DNA from: Victivallales bacterium Lenti_02
GTDB lineage: Bacteria > Verrucomicrobiota > Lentisphaeria > Oligosphaerales > Lenti-02
Direction of reading: 5' to 3'
DNA length: 10,080 bases
NCBI GenBank assembly: GCA_001603055.1
Contig: LVAZ01000225.1
Location: forward strand, 1-10,080
Shown piece by piece: positions 1-6,698 of the stretch. Under the pieces are notes generated by a model. The model was not told where the DNA came from. It searched no databases and saw only the letters and a list, made by a program, of their open reading frames with translations. A program made the position numbers and the translations under genes. Within the stretch, counting starts at the first letter, position 1; every line of letters starts with the position of its first letter.

Positions 1-1667
1 GACCGGGCCTCCCCGTCGCCGGCCCGCAGAGCGGCGGCGAACTCCCGCATGACCTCGAACCGCTCGGCCCGCTGTTCGGGAGCGAGGACCGTATCAAGCC
101 GGTTGCCCAGAAGCTGATGCACCCCGGCCACGGTCGTGGTGCCGCTTCCCGCCGTTGCCTTCTCGTAGGTGGCCTTGGCCTGGTCGAGACCATCGGGAAT
201 CACCCGGCTCACCCCTCGGCCGGCGCCATAGGTCACCAGAGCGACCGTCACCCCCACCAGGGCGATCCGGCAGACGAAGGAAAGCGTTTCGCCGAGGGGA
301 AACATCGGCACGCTCCGCCGCAGGTACACCGCCAGGGCGATGCTCTTGATGAAGCGGGAGGCCACGAAACCAAGAGAAATCGCCACCAGGGCCAGCGTGG
401 CCTCGACCTTCAGCAGCACGATGAAGACCAGGCTGACGGCGACGCTCAGCAGCGACGTGATCACCCCGATCAGGGTCACCGAGATCATCTTGCGGTCGGC
501 GAAAAAACCCTGCATGAGCACGCATTCCATGGCGGCGGCGGGAAGCACCAGGATGTAGCAGGCCGTGGCCAGCCCCGTCCACGTCACCACCACCTGGAAA
601 TCCGCCCGGCCGCCAAGAAAGATGAGAGCCGAAATCGGCACGGCCAGCACCGCGATCATGATCGCGCAGGGAACAAAGACCGCCACCAGATGGCGGCAAC
701 TGGTGCTGAGCACCTCGCCCAGCTTCGCCCGGTCATCCTTGTCCACCAGCTCGCAGAGGAACGGGAACAGCGCGATCTGCAAGGCATAGGGAACGAGCCA
801 CTGGATCGAGGCGAACAGCTTGCGCCCGAGGTCGTTGGCCATGAGCAGCCCGGGATCGTCCGCATAGCGGCTCAGGCTGTAGATGCTGTTGAAGTTGTCG
901 CGCACCTTGGCGATCAGAATACCGGCCAGCAGAGGCAGCATGAGCAACCCAATGGTCTTCACCGCCGGATTGCGCAAATCGAGGGAAAGACGGAAAAAGC
1001 GCAATTCGCGCAGCATGCCCGCCAAATGGGTCAGCAGTTTGGCCACGCTGCCCAGCAGGAGACCGAACATAACCGCCTTCGCCCCCGCCCCGAACACCCA
1101 TACTCCGACAAAGAGCGCGAGCACCACGCAGATTTTCGTCGAGGCGTCGCCGAAGGCTGCCAGGAAGAAGCGCTTGTAGCCGTTCAGCAGCATGTAGGTG
1201 GTGGTGCCCAGCGAGAGGAAAAAGAGCGCCGGGGCCAGGATCACCAGGCTGCGGCGCAGCAGGTCGTAGCGCTCCGGATTGTCCGACGAACGCCAGTCGG
1301 TGAACAGGCGGATGAAGAAATCCGGGAAAAGCATGATGCTGCCCACCGCCACCAGCAGCAGAATGGCCTGGAGGGTGAGTAGCACATTGGCGAAATCCCA
1401 GGCCTCCTTCTCCCCCTTGTCGTCCATCTCGCGCATGAAGACCGGCAGGAAACTGGGGCCGATGGCCTCTTCGCCGATGAAAAAGAGCGTGCCGATGACC
1501 CCGGTGAAGGCGACCACCAGAATGGGCTCGTATTCGCTGGTGCTCAGGAAATGGGCCGCCGCCTTGGCCTGGATCAAGCCCGTGAACTTGAGGAAGAGAT
1601 GAGCGATGCCCACCACGATGCTGGCACCGACGATGCGCTCGGCGAGGGACTTGTGTTTGGCGGTCAA
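1..1667 (-). CDS. murJ: MurJ/MVF-family lipid-linked glycan flippase (3' end beyond window)
   Basis: Integral inner-membrane protein of the MurJ (MviN) branch of the MOP exporter superfamily. The family flips undecaprenyl-linked sugars, classically lipid II, from cytoplasm to periplasm. The minus-strand frame is open for 555 codons with no stop before the left edge. About 13 hydrophobic helices can be read, the first near residues 8-38, the second near 48-76 (ending SFLPVF, as in MurJ TM2), and the thirteenth near 465-485. An acidic/basic loop (REMDDKGEKEAW) follows TM2, typical of MurJ. After TM13 come at least 70 soluble residues (GLDQAKATYEKATAG onward). I chose the TTG at 1667, preceded by the purine-rich GAGAAAG, because SLAERIVGAS then starts the first helix. 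No ATG or GTG is in frame upstream; another TTG at 1715 would add 16 unhelpful residues. The gene lies 86 bp after the glycosyltransferase, probably in one operon. Family assignment is strong. Whether the substrate is lipid II or another lipid-linked glycan is open. Confidence 0.85.
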   Translation of the reverse strand, partial: MTAKHKSLAERIVGASIVVGIAHLFLKFTGLIQAKAAAHFLSTSEYEPILVVAFTGVIGTLFFIGEEAIGPSFLPVFMREMDDKGEKEAWDFANVLLTLQAILLLVAVGSIMLFPDFFIRLFTDWRSSDNPERYDLLRRSLVILAPALFFLSLGTTTYMLLNGYKRFFLAAFGDASTKICVVLALFVGVWVFGAGAKAVMFGLLLGSVAKLLTHLAGMLRELRFFRLSLDLRNPAVKTIGLLMLPLLAGILIAKVRDNFNSIYSLSRYADDPGLLMANDLGRKLFASIQWLVPYALQIALFPFLCELVDKDDRAKLGEVLSTSCRHLVAVFVPCAIMIAVLAVPISALIFLGGRADFQVVVTWTGLATACYILVLPAAAMECVLMQGFFADRKMISVTLIGVITSLLSVAVSLVFIVLLKVEATLALVAISLGFVASRFIKSIALAVYLRRSVPMFPLGETLSFVCRIALVGVTVALVTYGAGRGVSRVIPDGLDQAKATYEKATAGSGTTTVAGVHQLLGNRLDTVLAPEQRAERFEVMREFAAALRAGDGEAR

Positions 1668-1753
1668 AGCTGTTGTCTTTCTCGGTTGGTTCCGGTACCG
1701 GCACGAAGTGGACAATGTGGACTCGGCACCGGGGTTTGCAACGGGATGTGCCC

Positions 1754-2920
1754 CTATTCGAGAACCGAATGCAGCAGGCCGGCGCGCTTGCGGGCCAGGG
1801 CGCGGGCATCATATTCGCGGACCACCAACTGGCGGGCGGCCTGGCAGCGGGCGCGCGTTTCCCCGGGCGCCCCGAACATCTGCTCGACGGCGGCGGCGAG
1901 AGCGCTTTCCCTGCCCGCCGGGAACACCCAGCCGGTTTCCGGCGTAAGCACCTCGGGCAGACTGCCCGCATCGCTGCCCACCACGGGCAGCCCGCAGGCC
2001 ATCGCCTCGACCACCACGTTCGGCACCCCGTCCCGGTCGCCGTCGCGGGTCACGATGCTGGGCATGACCAGCACATCGTGCTCGCGCATCCGCCGGGCGA
2101 TCTCCTCGCGGGGCACCACCCCCTCCCAGGCAAGCGCGTCCTCCAGCCCGAGCATGCGGCCCAGACTGCGGAGCAGGCCTTCGAGGGGACCGTCCCCGTA
2201 CAGGGAAAGCCGCACCGACCGCCCCTGGTCGCGCAGCAGGGCCAGAGCGCGGAACAGCACGTTCAGGCCCTTTTTCTCGACCAGTCGTCCCACGAACATC
2301 AAACGCAGGGGAGCGCCGGGCGGCGGCGGCTCGCGGAAATGCCAGTTGGCCAAATCCAGCCCGTGATGGATCAGATGGACCCCGGCCCGCGCCGCGCAGC
2401 GGTAGCGGTTCACCCCGCGCCAGGCATCCCGGTTGCAGGCCAGCACGAAACGGGCGCCGCCGTAGACCAGCCCCGGCGAGAATTTAGCCACATGCACATC
2501 CCGCGCATGCACGCTCAGCGAATACCCCAGCCCCAGACGGCGAGCCACCGCCGCGCCCACCAGCGCGGGCAGATCGGCGAACTCCGCGTGGATGTGCCGC
2601 GCGCCCAGCGAACGGGCCAGCTCCGCCAGTGCCTGCACCCGGCGGCGATGATGGAACAGGGAAAGGCGGGTCGCCACATACCGGGGCAGCAGGCGCGAGC
2701 AGGCGGCGAGCGCCGACGGTGCCCCGCCCACCGCCGCAGGCGACGAATCCAGATACCGCACCTCCGGCCAGTCCGCCTGCCGTGCCGAGTCCCCCGGAAA
2801 CAGGGCCACCGGGCACAGGGGAAGCTCCAGCTCCTGAAGCAGGGCGAGGTCCTGCCGCACGAAGGTTTCGCTCCACTGCGGATACGCACCCAATAGATAG
2901 AGAATCTGGTTCTTCTGCAT
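1754..2920 (-). CDS. GT4-family glycosyltransferase (exopolysaccharide/WcaL-like)
   Basis: A 388-residue retaining glycosyltransferase of GT-B fold that would transfer a sugar from a nucleotide-sugar donor to a growing lipid-linked glycan on the cytoplasmic face. The N-terminal half opens with ILYLLGAYPQWSETFV (residues 6-21), the 'YP..SETF' signature of GT4 enzymes of colanic acid and exopolysaccharide loci, and contains SVHARDVH (137-144). The C-terminal GT_1 domain (about 205-365) has FVGRLVEKKG (209-218), LYGDGPLE (240-247) and the nucleotide-sugar loop DGDRDGVPNVVVEAMACG (293-310), where E305 is the conserved second Glu. Length is normal for the family. The start is the ATG at 2920, where homology begins. 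The frame stays open upstream to 3211, but that stretch would cross the divergent lyase gene and is not protein-like. No Shine-Dalgarno sequence is obvious. It probably leads an operon with the flippase. Donor and acceptor sugars cannot be told. Confidence 0.92.
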   Translation of the reverse strand: MQKNQILYLLGAYPQWSETFVRQDLALLQELELPLCPVALFPGDSARQADWPEVRYLDSSPAAVGGAPSALAACSRLLPRYVATRLSLFHHRRRVQALAELARSLGARHIHAEFADLPALVGAAVARRLGLGYSLSVHARDVHVAKFSPGLVYGGARFVLACNRDAWRGVNRYRCAARAGVHLIHHGLDLANWHFREPPPPGAPLRLMFVGRLVEKKGLNVLFRALALLRDQGRSVRLSLYGDGPLEGLLRSLGRMLGLEDALAWEGVVPREEIARRMREHDVLVMPSIVTRDGDRDGVPNVVVEAMACGLPVVGSDAGSLPEVLTPETGWVFPAGRESALAAAVEQMFGAPGETRARCQAARQLVVREYDARALARKRAGLLHSVLE

Positions 2921-3104
2921 GATGTGAAATAGACGTTTCAATTCGGCCCGACATTGGCCGGACTCGACTTTCCCCGCAGAAATCGACCCCCTTTTTCCCG
3001 CCAGGTGCCCGAACGGGGAAAACCGCCCCGGAGATTTCGCATTCCTTCCTGACCGTGCTATGCTGGTCGCGCCTTGGTGCGAAACTGTCCACGGAGTGCC
3101 TGCC
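2921..3104. promoter_or_regulatory. Divergent intergenic region between glycosyltransferase and lyase
   Basis: These 184 bp must hold the promoters for both the minus-strand glycan unit and the plus-strand lyase. It contains two short GC-rich inverted repeats: CGGCC/GGCCG at 2944-2948 and 2956-2960 (7-nt loop), and CGGGG/CCCCG at 3014-3018 and 3026-3030 (7-nt loop). Either could be a regulator site or chance in such GC-rich DNA. I could not find a convincing minus-strand promoter. Confidence 0.55.
3036..3064 (+). promoter_or_regulatory. Candidate promoter of the lyase gene
   Basis: TTCGCA (3036-3041) matches the sigma-70 -35 box at 4 of 6 positions. After a 17-bp spacer comes TATGCT (3059-3064), which matches the -10 box at 4 of 6 and is preceded by an extended -10 TG at 3056-3057. 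Transcription would start near 3071, leaving a leader of about 34 nt before the ATG at 3105. This arrangement also argues against translation starting at the upstream ATG (3060), which lies inside the -10 box. Judged by eye only. Confidence 0.4.
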
Positions 3105-5945
3105 ATGTCCATGCGCTGTCTTGCCGTTCTCGCCTTTCTCGCCCCGGCCGTCCCGCTGGCCCTTGCCCAACCCCTGGAGGCACCCGCCATGCTGCACGAT
3201 GCGGAGACCACCGATCACTGGAGCAGCGGCATCACCCTCGTCCCCGACGGCAAGACGGGACAGGCGGTCCGCTACGCCATCCCCGGCACCGGCAAGCCCA
3301 CCGGCCCCCGGCTGGAGCTGAACCACCTGAGCGTCCCGTTCACCGCCGACTCGCGGCTGATCTTCTGGTACCGGTTCAGCGGCAAGGGCTCCAGCAGCCT
3401 GCACATCAAGCTGATGGACCCCGACTACGCCAAGGGCTGGCAGGCCACCTGGCAGATCGGCGGCAACCACCCCGCCGACGGGCTCTGGCACCTGGGCGAA
3501 GTCGATCTCGCCACCTCGTGGATGCAATGGGGCGACACGCCGGTGCCGAACACCCGCTGCCTCATGTTCCGCACCCAGGCGCCGGACGGCGCGGAGGTGA
3601 CGCTCGACCTCGACGACATCCAGCTCGTCCCGCGCTGTCTGGAAGTCCAGGCGGAACCGGCCCGGATCGTCGGCGGCAAAGCCATCGTCCCCCTCGTCGT
3701 CCGGAACACCGGGAACAACGCCCTGGCAGCCACGGTAACCGGCGGCATTCTGCCAACGGCCCTGAACCTTCCGGCCCAGGGCGAGGCCAAGGCGGACATC
3801 GAGGTCCCCCTCCCCAAGGGCTGGCTGGAAACGGCCCGGCCGCTTGAGCAAACCACCCTGCGTCTGGCCGTTGCGGCCAAGGACCGTCCCTGGTCCCTGG
3901 TCGCGCTGGCCGTGCCGGTGGCCAAACCCCTGGATCTTCCTCCCCACCCCCGGCTGCTGGCGAACGCGGCGGAAATCGCCGCCGTCCGCGAACGTATCCA
4001 AACCATCGCCTGGGTCAAAGCCATCCACGACGCGGAAAAAAGGCAGGCGGACGCCCTGCTCGAAGGCAGCATCGAGTTGCCGCCGCGCGGAGGGCAGTGG
4101 TGGCACTGGTACGCCTGCAAGAAGGACGGCGCCCGGCTCCGCACCGTCTCCCCAACCGAACACGAATGCACGGTCTGCGGCGCGGTCTACTCGGGCTGGC
4201 CCTACGACGACGTGGTTCTGGACCGCGCCCACAACCGCCTCTCCACCGGGCTGCGCGCCCTCGGGCTGATGTACCAGATTCACGGCGACCGCCGCTACGC
4301 CGAGCGCGGCCGGGAAATCCTCCTCGCCTATGCCGAACGCTACACCCAGTACCCGCTGCACAACATCCACGGCAAGGAGGCGGTCGGCGGCGGCCGGGTG
4401 GGACCGCAGACCCTGGACGAATCCACCTGGCTCATCCCCATGTGCCAGGGCGCGGACCTGATCTGGGACACCCTCTCCGAAGCGGACCGCCGCGCCGCCG
4501 CGAACGGCCTCTTCCGCCCCGCCGCCGAAGTCATCCGCCAGCACCGCATGGGCGTCCACAACATCCAGTGCTGGAAAAACTCCGCCGTGGGTCTGGTGGG
4601 CCTGCTGCTCGACGATCCGGTCCTGGTGGCCGACGCGGTCGCCTCGCCGCACGGGTTCCAGGCCCAGGTCGCCCAGGGCATCAGCGCCGACGGACAATGG
4701 TACGAAGGTGCCTGGGGCTACCATTTCTACACCATGATGGCCGTCCTGCCCCTGGCCGAGGCGGGCGAGCGCTGCGGTCTCGGCCTCTACGCCTACACGG
4801 CGGACGGGCGCAGCTTGCAAGGCTTGTTCGACGCCCCCCTCGATCTGGCCATGCCCAATCTGATTCTGCCCGCCTTCAACGATTCCGGCCTGGCCAACGT
4901 GCGCGGCCAGGCGCGGTTCTACGAGCTGGCCCTGGCCCGCTACGGCGACCCGCGCTACGCCGCCGTGATCGACCCCAAACGGCGCGGGGGCGTCGAAAAT
5001 CTGTTCACGGGAGTCGAACCCTTGCCCGAACCGCCCGCCCGGGCGCGGGGCAGCCGCAATTTCCCGGAGTCCGGCTACGCCATCCTCGAACACGGCAGCG
5101 CCCGCGACGCGGCCTGGCTCTGCCTCAAATACGGCCCCCACGGCGGCGGCCACGGCCATCCCGACAAGCTGAACGTCTCCCTCTACGCCCGCGGCCTGCT
5201 CCTCGGACTCGATCCCGGCACCGCCGCCTATGGCGTCCCCGTCCAGAAGGAATGGTTCCGGACCACTCTGGCCCACAACACCCTGGTCGTGGACGAAACC
5301 TGCCAGAAACCCGCCGAGGGCAAATGCCTCGCCTTCGGCACCGACCCCGCGCAGGGACTCTCCGCCGCCCTCGCCGAAGCCGGCCCCATCTATCCGGGCG
5401 TGACCTACCGGCGCGCGGTCGGCCTCTTCGGCGAAGACCTCGTCCTCCTCGTCGACCTCATCGAGGCCGATTCCGAACGGACCTTCGACCTGGCCTGGCA
5501 CAACGCCGGCACCTGGGCCTCCCCGCCCGTCGGCGAAAGCCTGACCATGCCCGGGAAAATCGGCTACATGCACCTGCACGACATGGTGCGGGCCACCGGA
5601 AACCTGCCCCCGGTCGCCGCCAGCGACACCGTGCAAATCGGCCTGGCCGTCGCGTCGAGCACCGGCGGCGAAACCTGGGCCGGCCGGGGCTTCAACGCCC
5701 GGCCCGAACAGCGCCCGGTCGCCGTCCTCCACCGGGTGCACGGCACCGCCGCCGTCGTCGCCTGGGCCATCTCCCTCAGCGGGGACACGGCCCCCGAGGT
5801 GAAGGTGACCGGCACCCCCGGACGCGCCCTGGCCACCGCCACGGCGAACGGCCGCGAGTACCGCCTGTCCGCCAGTCCCAGTGCGCCCTCTCCTCTCGTA
5901 CTGGATGGCTCGGCGGGAGAGCTGACGATCAACGCCATACAATGA
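3105..5945 (+). CDS. Secreted heparinase II/III-family polysaccharide lyase
   Basis: A 946-residue exported enzyme expected to cleave an acidic polysaccharide by beta-elimination. GGAG at 3093-3096 sits 8 nt before the chosen ATG. Residues 1-22 form a signal peptide (hydrophobic core, LALA then Q). Residues about 27-176 look like a beta-sandwich carbohydrate-binding domain (ending LDLDDIQLVP), and about 180-272 like an Ig-type domain. The alpha/alpha-toroid starts at HPRLL (281-285) and runs to about 650. It includes a Cys/His cluster (C338, H353, C355, C358) and VHNIQCW (484-490). The C-terminal beta-sheet domain carries the family signature HGGGHGHPDKLNVSLYARG (679-697), then LLLGLDPG and TTLAHNTLVVD (720-730). 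Candidate catalytic or metal residues are H485/N486, Y539/H540, H683/H685/D687 and H724. It is transcribed divergently from the glycosyltransferase-flippase unit. The substrate (alginate-like, glycosaminoglycan-like or self-made glycan) is unknown. Confidence 0.9.
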   Translation: MSMRCLAVLAFLAPAVPLALAQPLEAPAMLHDAETTDHWSSGITLVPDGKTGQAVRYAIPGTGKPTGPRLELNHLSVPFTADSRLIFWYRFSGKGSSSLHIKLMDPDYAKGWQATWQIGGNHPADGLWHLGEVDLATSWMQWGDTPVPNTRCLMFRTQAPDGAEVTLDLDDIQLVPRCLEVQAEPARIVGGKAIVPLVVRNTGNNALAATVTGGILPTALNLPAQGEAKADIEVPLPKGWLETARPLEQTTLRLAVAAKDRPWSLVALAVPVAKPLDLPPHPRLLANAAEIAAVRERIQTIAWVKAIHDAEKRQADALLEGSIELPPRGGQWWHWYACKKDGARLRTVSPTEHECTVCGAVYSGWPYDDVVLDRAHNRLSTGLRALGLMYQIHGDRRYAERGREILLAYAERYTQYPLHNIHGKEAVGGGRVGPQTLDESTWLIPMCQGADLIWDTLSEADRRAAANGLFRPAAEVIRQHRMGVHNIQCWKNSAVGLVGLLLDDPVLVADAVASPHGFQAQVAQGISADGQWYEGAWGYHFYTMMAVLPLAEAGERCGLGLYAYTADGRSLQGLFDAPLDLAMPNLILPAFNDSGLANVRGQARFYELALARYGDPRYAAVIDPKRRGGVENLFTGVEPLPEPPARARGSRNFPESGYAILEHGSARDAAWLCLKYGPHGGGHGHPDKLNVSLYARGLLLGLDPGTAAYGVPVQKEWFRTTLAHNTLVVDETCQKPAEGKCLAFGTDPAQGLSAALAEAGPIYPGVTYRRAVGLFGEDLVLLVDLIEADSERTFDLAWHNAGTWASPPVGESLTMPGKIGYMHLHDMVRATGNLPPVAASDTVQIGLAVASSTGGETWAGRGFNARPEQRPVAVLHRVHGTAAVVAWAISLSGDTAPEVKVTGTPGRALATATANGREYRLSASPSAPSPLVLDGSAGELTINAIQ

Positions 5946-6343
5946 GGCAGGGGCGGGCCACCGACTCGGGCAGCCTCATTCGTCTCCGGCAGCGTCGGCC
6001 AACATTTGACGAAGCTCCCGTGTTGCATGAGCACCTCCGAGGCCGGGAGGTATTCCTTGGCGAACTCCGCCTCCTCCACGAAGGTCCGGTCCTCCTGTCT
6101 GGCAAGACGCAATTCAGAGAGGGCACTGGTCAGTGCGAGCACCGGCCCAATGATCGGAACCCCGAAACCCCAGGCATCCCATAGGGAGGCCAGACGGGAC
6201 TCTGGCGGTTCTGGGGCAGGCGGAGGAGGAAGCTCTCCTCCCCACCATCGCCACTGCAAGTTGCCATCCTCCATGATCCCTTCCGTCTCGCGCCAGATCG
6301 CCTCCTGGAGGACGCTCTGGAGATCAGAACAGGGGGGCAGCAT
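5564..6343 (-). other. Orphan minus-strand reading frame, possible hypothetical gene or remnant
   Basis: I recognise no family. The frame runs from ATG 6343 and is protein-like as far as about 5943 (133 codons). It has a Trp- and Pro-rich stretch (WRWWGGELPPPPAPEPPE), a hydrophobic helix (WGFGVPIIGPVLALTSA) and a charged amphipathic helix (RLARQEDRTFVEEAEFAKEY). It then continues 380 bp antisense into the end of the lyase gene, where it is surely just an open shadow. No ribosome binding site precedes 6343. An internal ATG at 6274 follows GGAAGGG but at tight spacing. It may be a small unknown gene, the remnant of one whose stop was lost, or a chance open frame in GC-rich DNA. Confidence 0.2.
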
Positions 6344-6400
6344 GAGGCAGTGGTTCTCAATCGAGTAGGCAGTATGTGCGCTGATGAGCCAGCTCCCCTC
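5946..6400. other. Stretch without a firm gene between the lyase and the vapBC promoter
   Basis: About 450 bp separate the lyase stop codon from the vapBC promoter, in a locus whose other gaps are under 190 bp. It holds the orphan minus-strand frame described separately and two small hairpins. It also holds an inverted repeat, AATGAGGC (5941-5948) with GCCTCATT (5973-5980), spanning the lyase stop codon. I see no RNA gene and no transposase fragment. Confidence 0.6.
6189..6241. terminator. Two tandem small hairpins, possible transcription end of the lyase
   Basis: GCCAGA (6189-6194) pairs with TCTGGC (6201-6206) across a 6-nt loop. GGAGGA (6225-6230) pairs with TCCTCC (6236-6241) across a 5-nt loop. 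Neither is followed by a T-run on either strand, so they are not canonical intrinsic terminators. They lie between the lyase and vapBC, where a terminator would be expected. Confidence 0.2.
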
Positions 6401-6428
6401 TTGACAGCGGCCGGCGCATCAGTAATAT
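6401..6428 (+). promoter_or_regulatory. vapBC promoter
   Basis: A perfect -35 box TTGACA (6401-6406), a 16-bp spacer and TAATAT (6423-6428, 4 of 6 to the -10 consensus). Transcription would begin near 6435, about 30 nt before the antitoxin ATG. This is the best sigma-70 promoter in the window and sits in an abruptly A/T-rich patch. Confidence 0.65.
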
Positions 6429-6445
6429 TCTTACTGGTATTATTC
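6422..6445 (+). promoter_or_regulatory. Direct repeats over the -10, likely VapB operator
   Basis: GTAATATTC (6422-6430) and GTATTATTC (6437-6445) differ at one of nine bases and are 15 bp apart. The first copy overlaps the -10 box and the second covers the start-site region. AGTAA/TTACT (6421-6425, 6431-6435) adds a short inverted repeat. AbrB-type antitoxins, alone or with their VapC partner, commonly bind repeats over their own promoter, so autorepression is the natural reading. It is inferred from position. Confidence 0.45.
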
Positions 6446-6464
6446 ACGCATAGGAGTCCATACC

Positions 6465-6698
6465 ATGCGAATCACAAGCAAGGGTCAAGTGACGATTCCC
6501 CAGGAGATCCGGGAGAAACTTGGGCTTTGGCCACACACGGAGGTGGAGTTCATTGCCGAAGGCAATAGCGTCTACCTGCAGAGGGCCGAGACCACCGAAT
6601 CCAGAGGAGGCAGGCTGGTGAGCAGACTGCGCGGCAAGGGACGCATTGGCATGAGTACCGACCAAATCCTTGAGCTCACGCGCAGGGAGCAGGAATGA
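6465..6698 (+). CDS. vapB: AbrB/SpoVT-fold antitoxin (VapB type)
   Basis: A 77-residue antitoxin that should bind and neutralise the PIN ribonuclease encoded next to it and repress the shared promoter. The N-terminal half is a swapped-hairpin AbrB DNA-binding domain: MRITSKGQVTIPQEIREKLG (1-20), then EVEFIAEGNSVYL with the usual alternating strands. The C-terminal part (about 44-77) is charged (GGRLVSRLRGKGRIGMSTDQ, then a helix ending RREQE). This is the region that normally wraps around the toxin, and it includes the 'MSTDQILELTR' motif frequent in VapB proteins paired with VapC. AGGAG at 6452-6456 lies 8 nt before the ATG. The stop overlaps the toxin start (ATGA), so translation is probably coupled. 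The family is clear; specific binding to the repeats upstream is inferred. Confidence 0.93.
   Translation: MRITSKGQVTIPQEIREKLGLWPHTEVEFIAEGNSVYLQRAETTESRGGRLVSRLRGKGRIGMSTDQILELTRREQE

Noticed and set aside
1692..1701. Perfect 10-bp palindrome CCGGTACCGG between the glycosyltransferase and flippase
   Set aside because: Expected now and then in GC-rich DNA; no repeat of it elsewhere in the window and no T-run to make it a terminator.
117..1971. Long frames on both strands (117-1382 plus, 733-1971 minus) over the flippase
   Set aside because: Gln/His/Arg-rich or Pro/His-rich translations without membrane or domain character; the frame giving 13 hydrophobic helices is the coding one.
3060..3104. 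Earlier ATG for the lyase at 3060
   Set aside because: It lies in the candidate -10 box, lacks a ribosome binding site and would spoil the signal peptide; the ATG at 3105 has GGAG 8 nt upstream.
2921..3211. Upstream extension of the glycosyltransferase by 97 codons
   Set aside because: The added sequence is not protein-like, crosses the divergent promoter and overlaps the lyase signal peptide; family homology begins at the ATG at 2920.
2484..5942. Open frame of 1152 codons on the minus strand, antisense to the lyase
   Set aside because: Low-complexity Gly/Asp/Val/Ala-rich translation with no domain. It is the usual antisense shadow of a GC-rich gene whose plus-strand frame has clear heparinase II/III motifs.
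4097..6184. Open frame of 695 codons on the plus strand overlapping the lyase
   Set aside because: Arg/Pro/His-rich translation typical of an off-frame reading; the lyase frame is clearly the real one.
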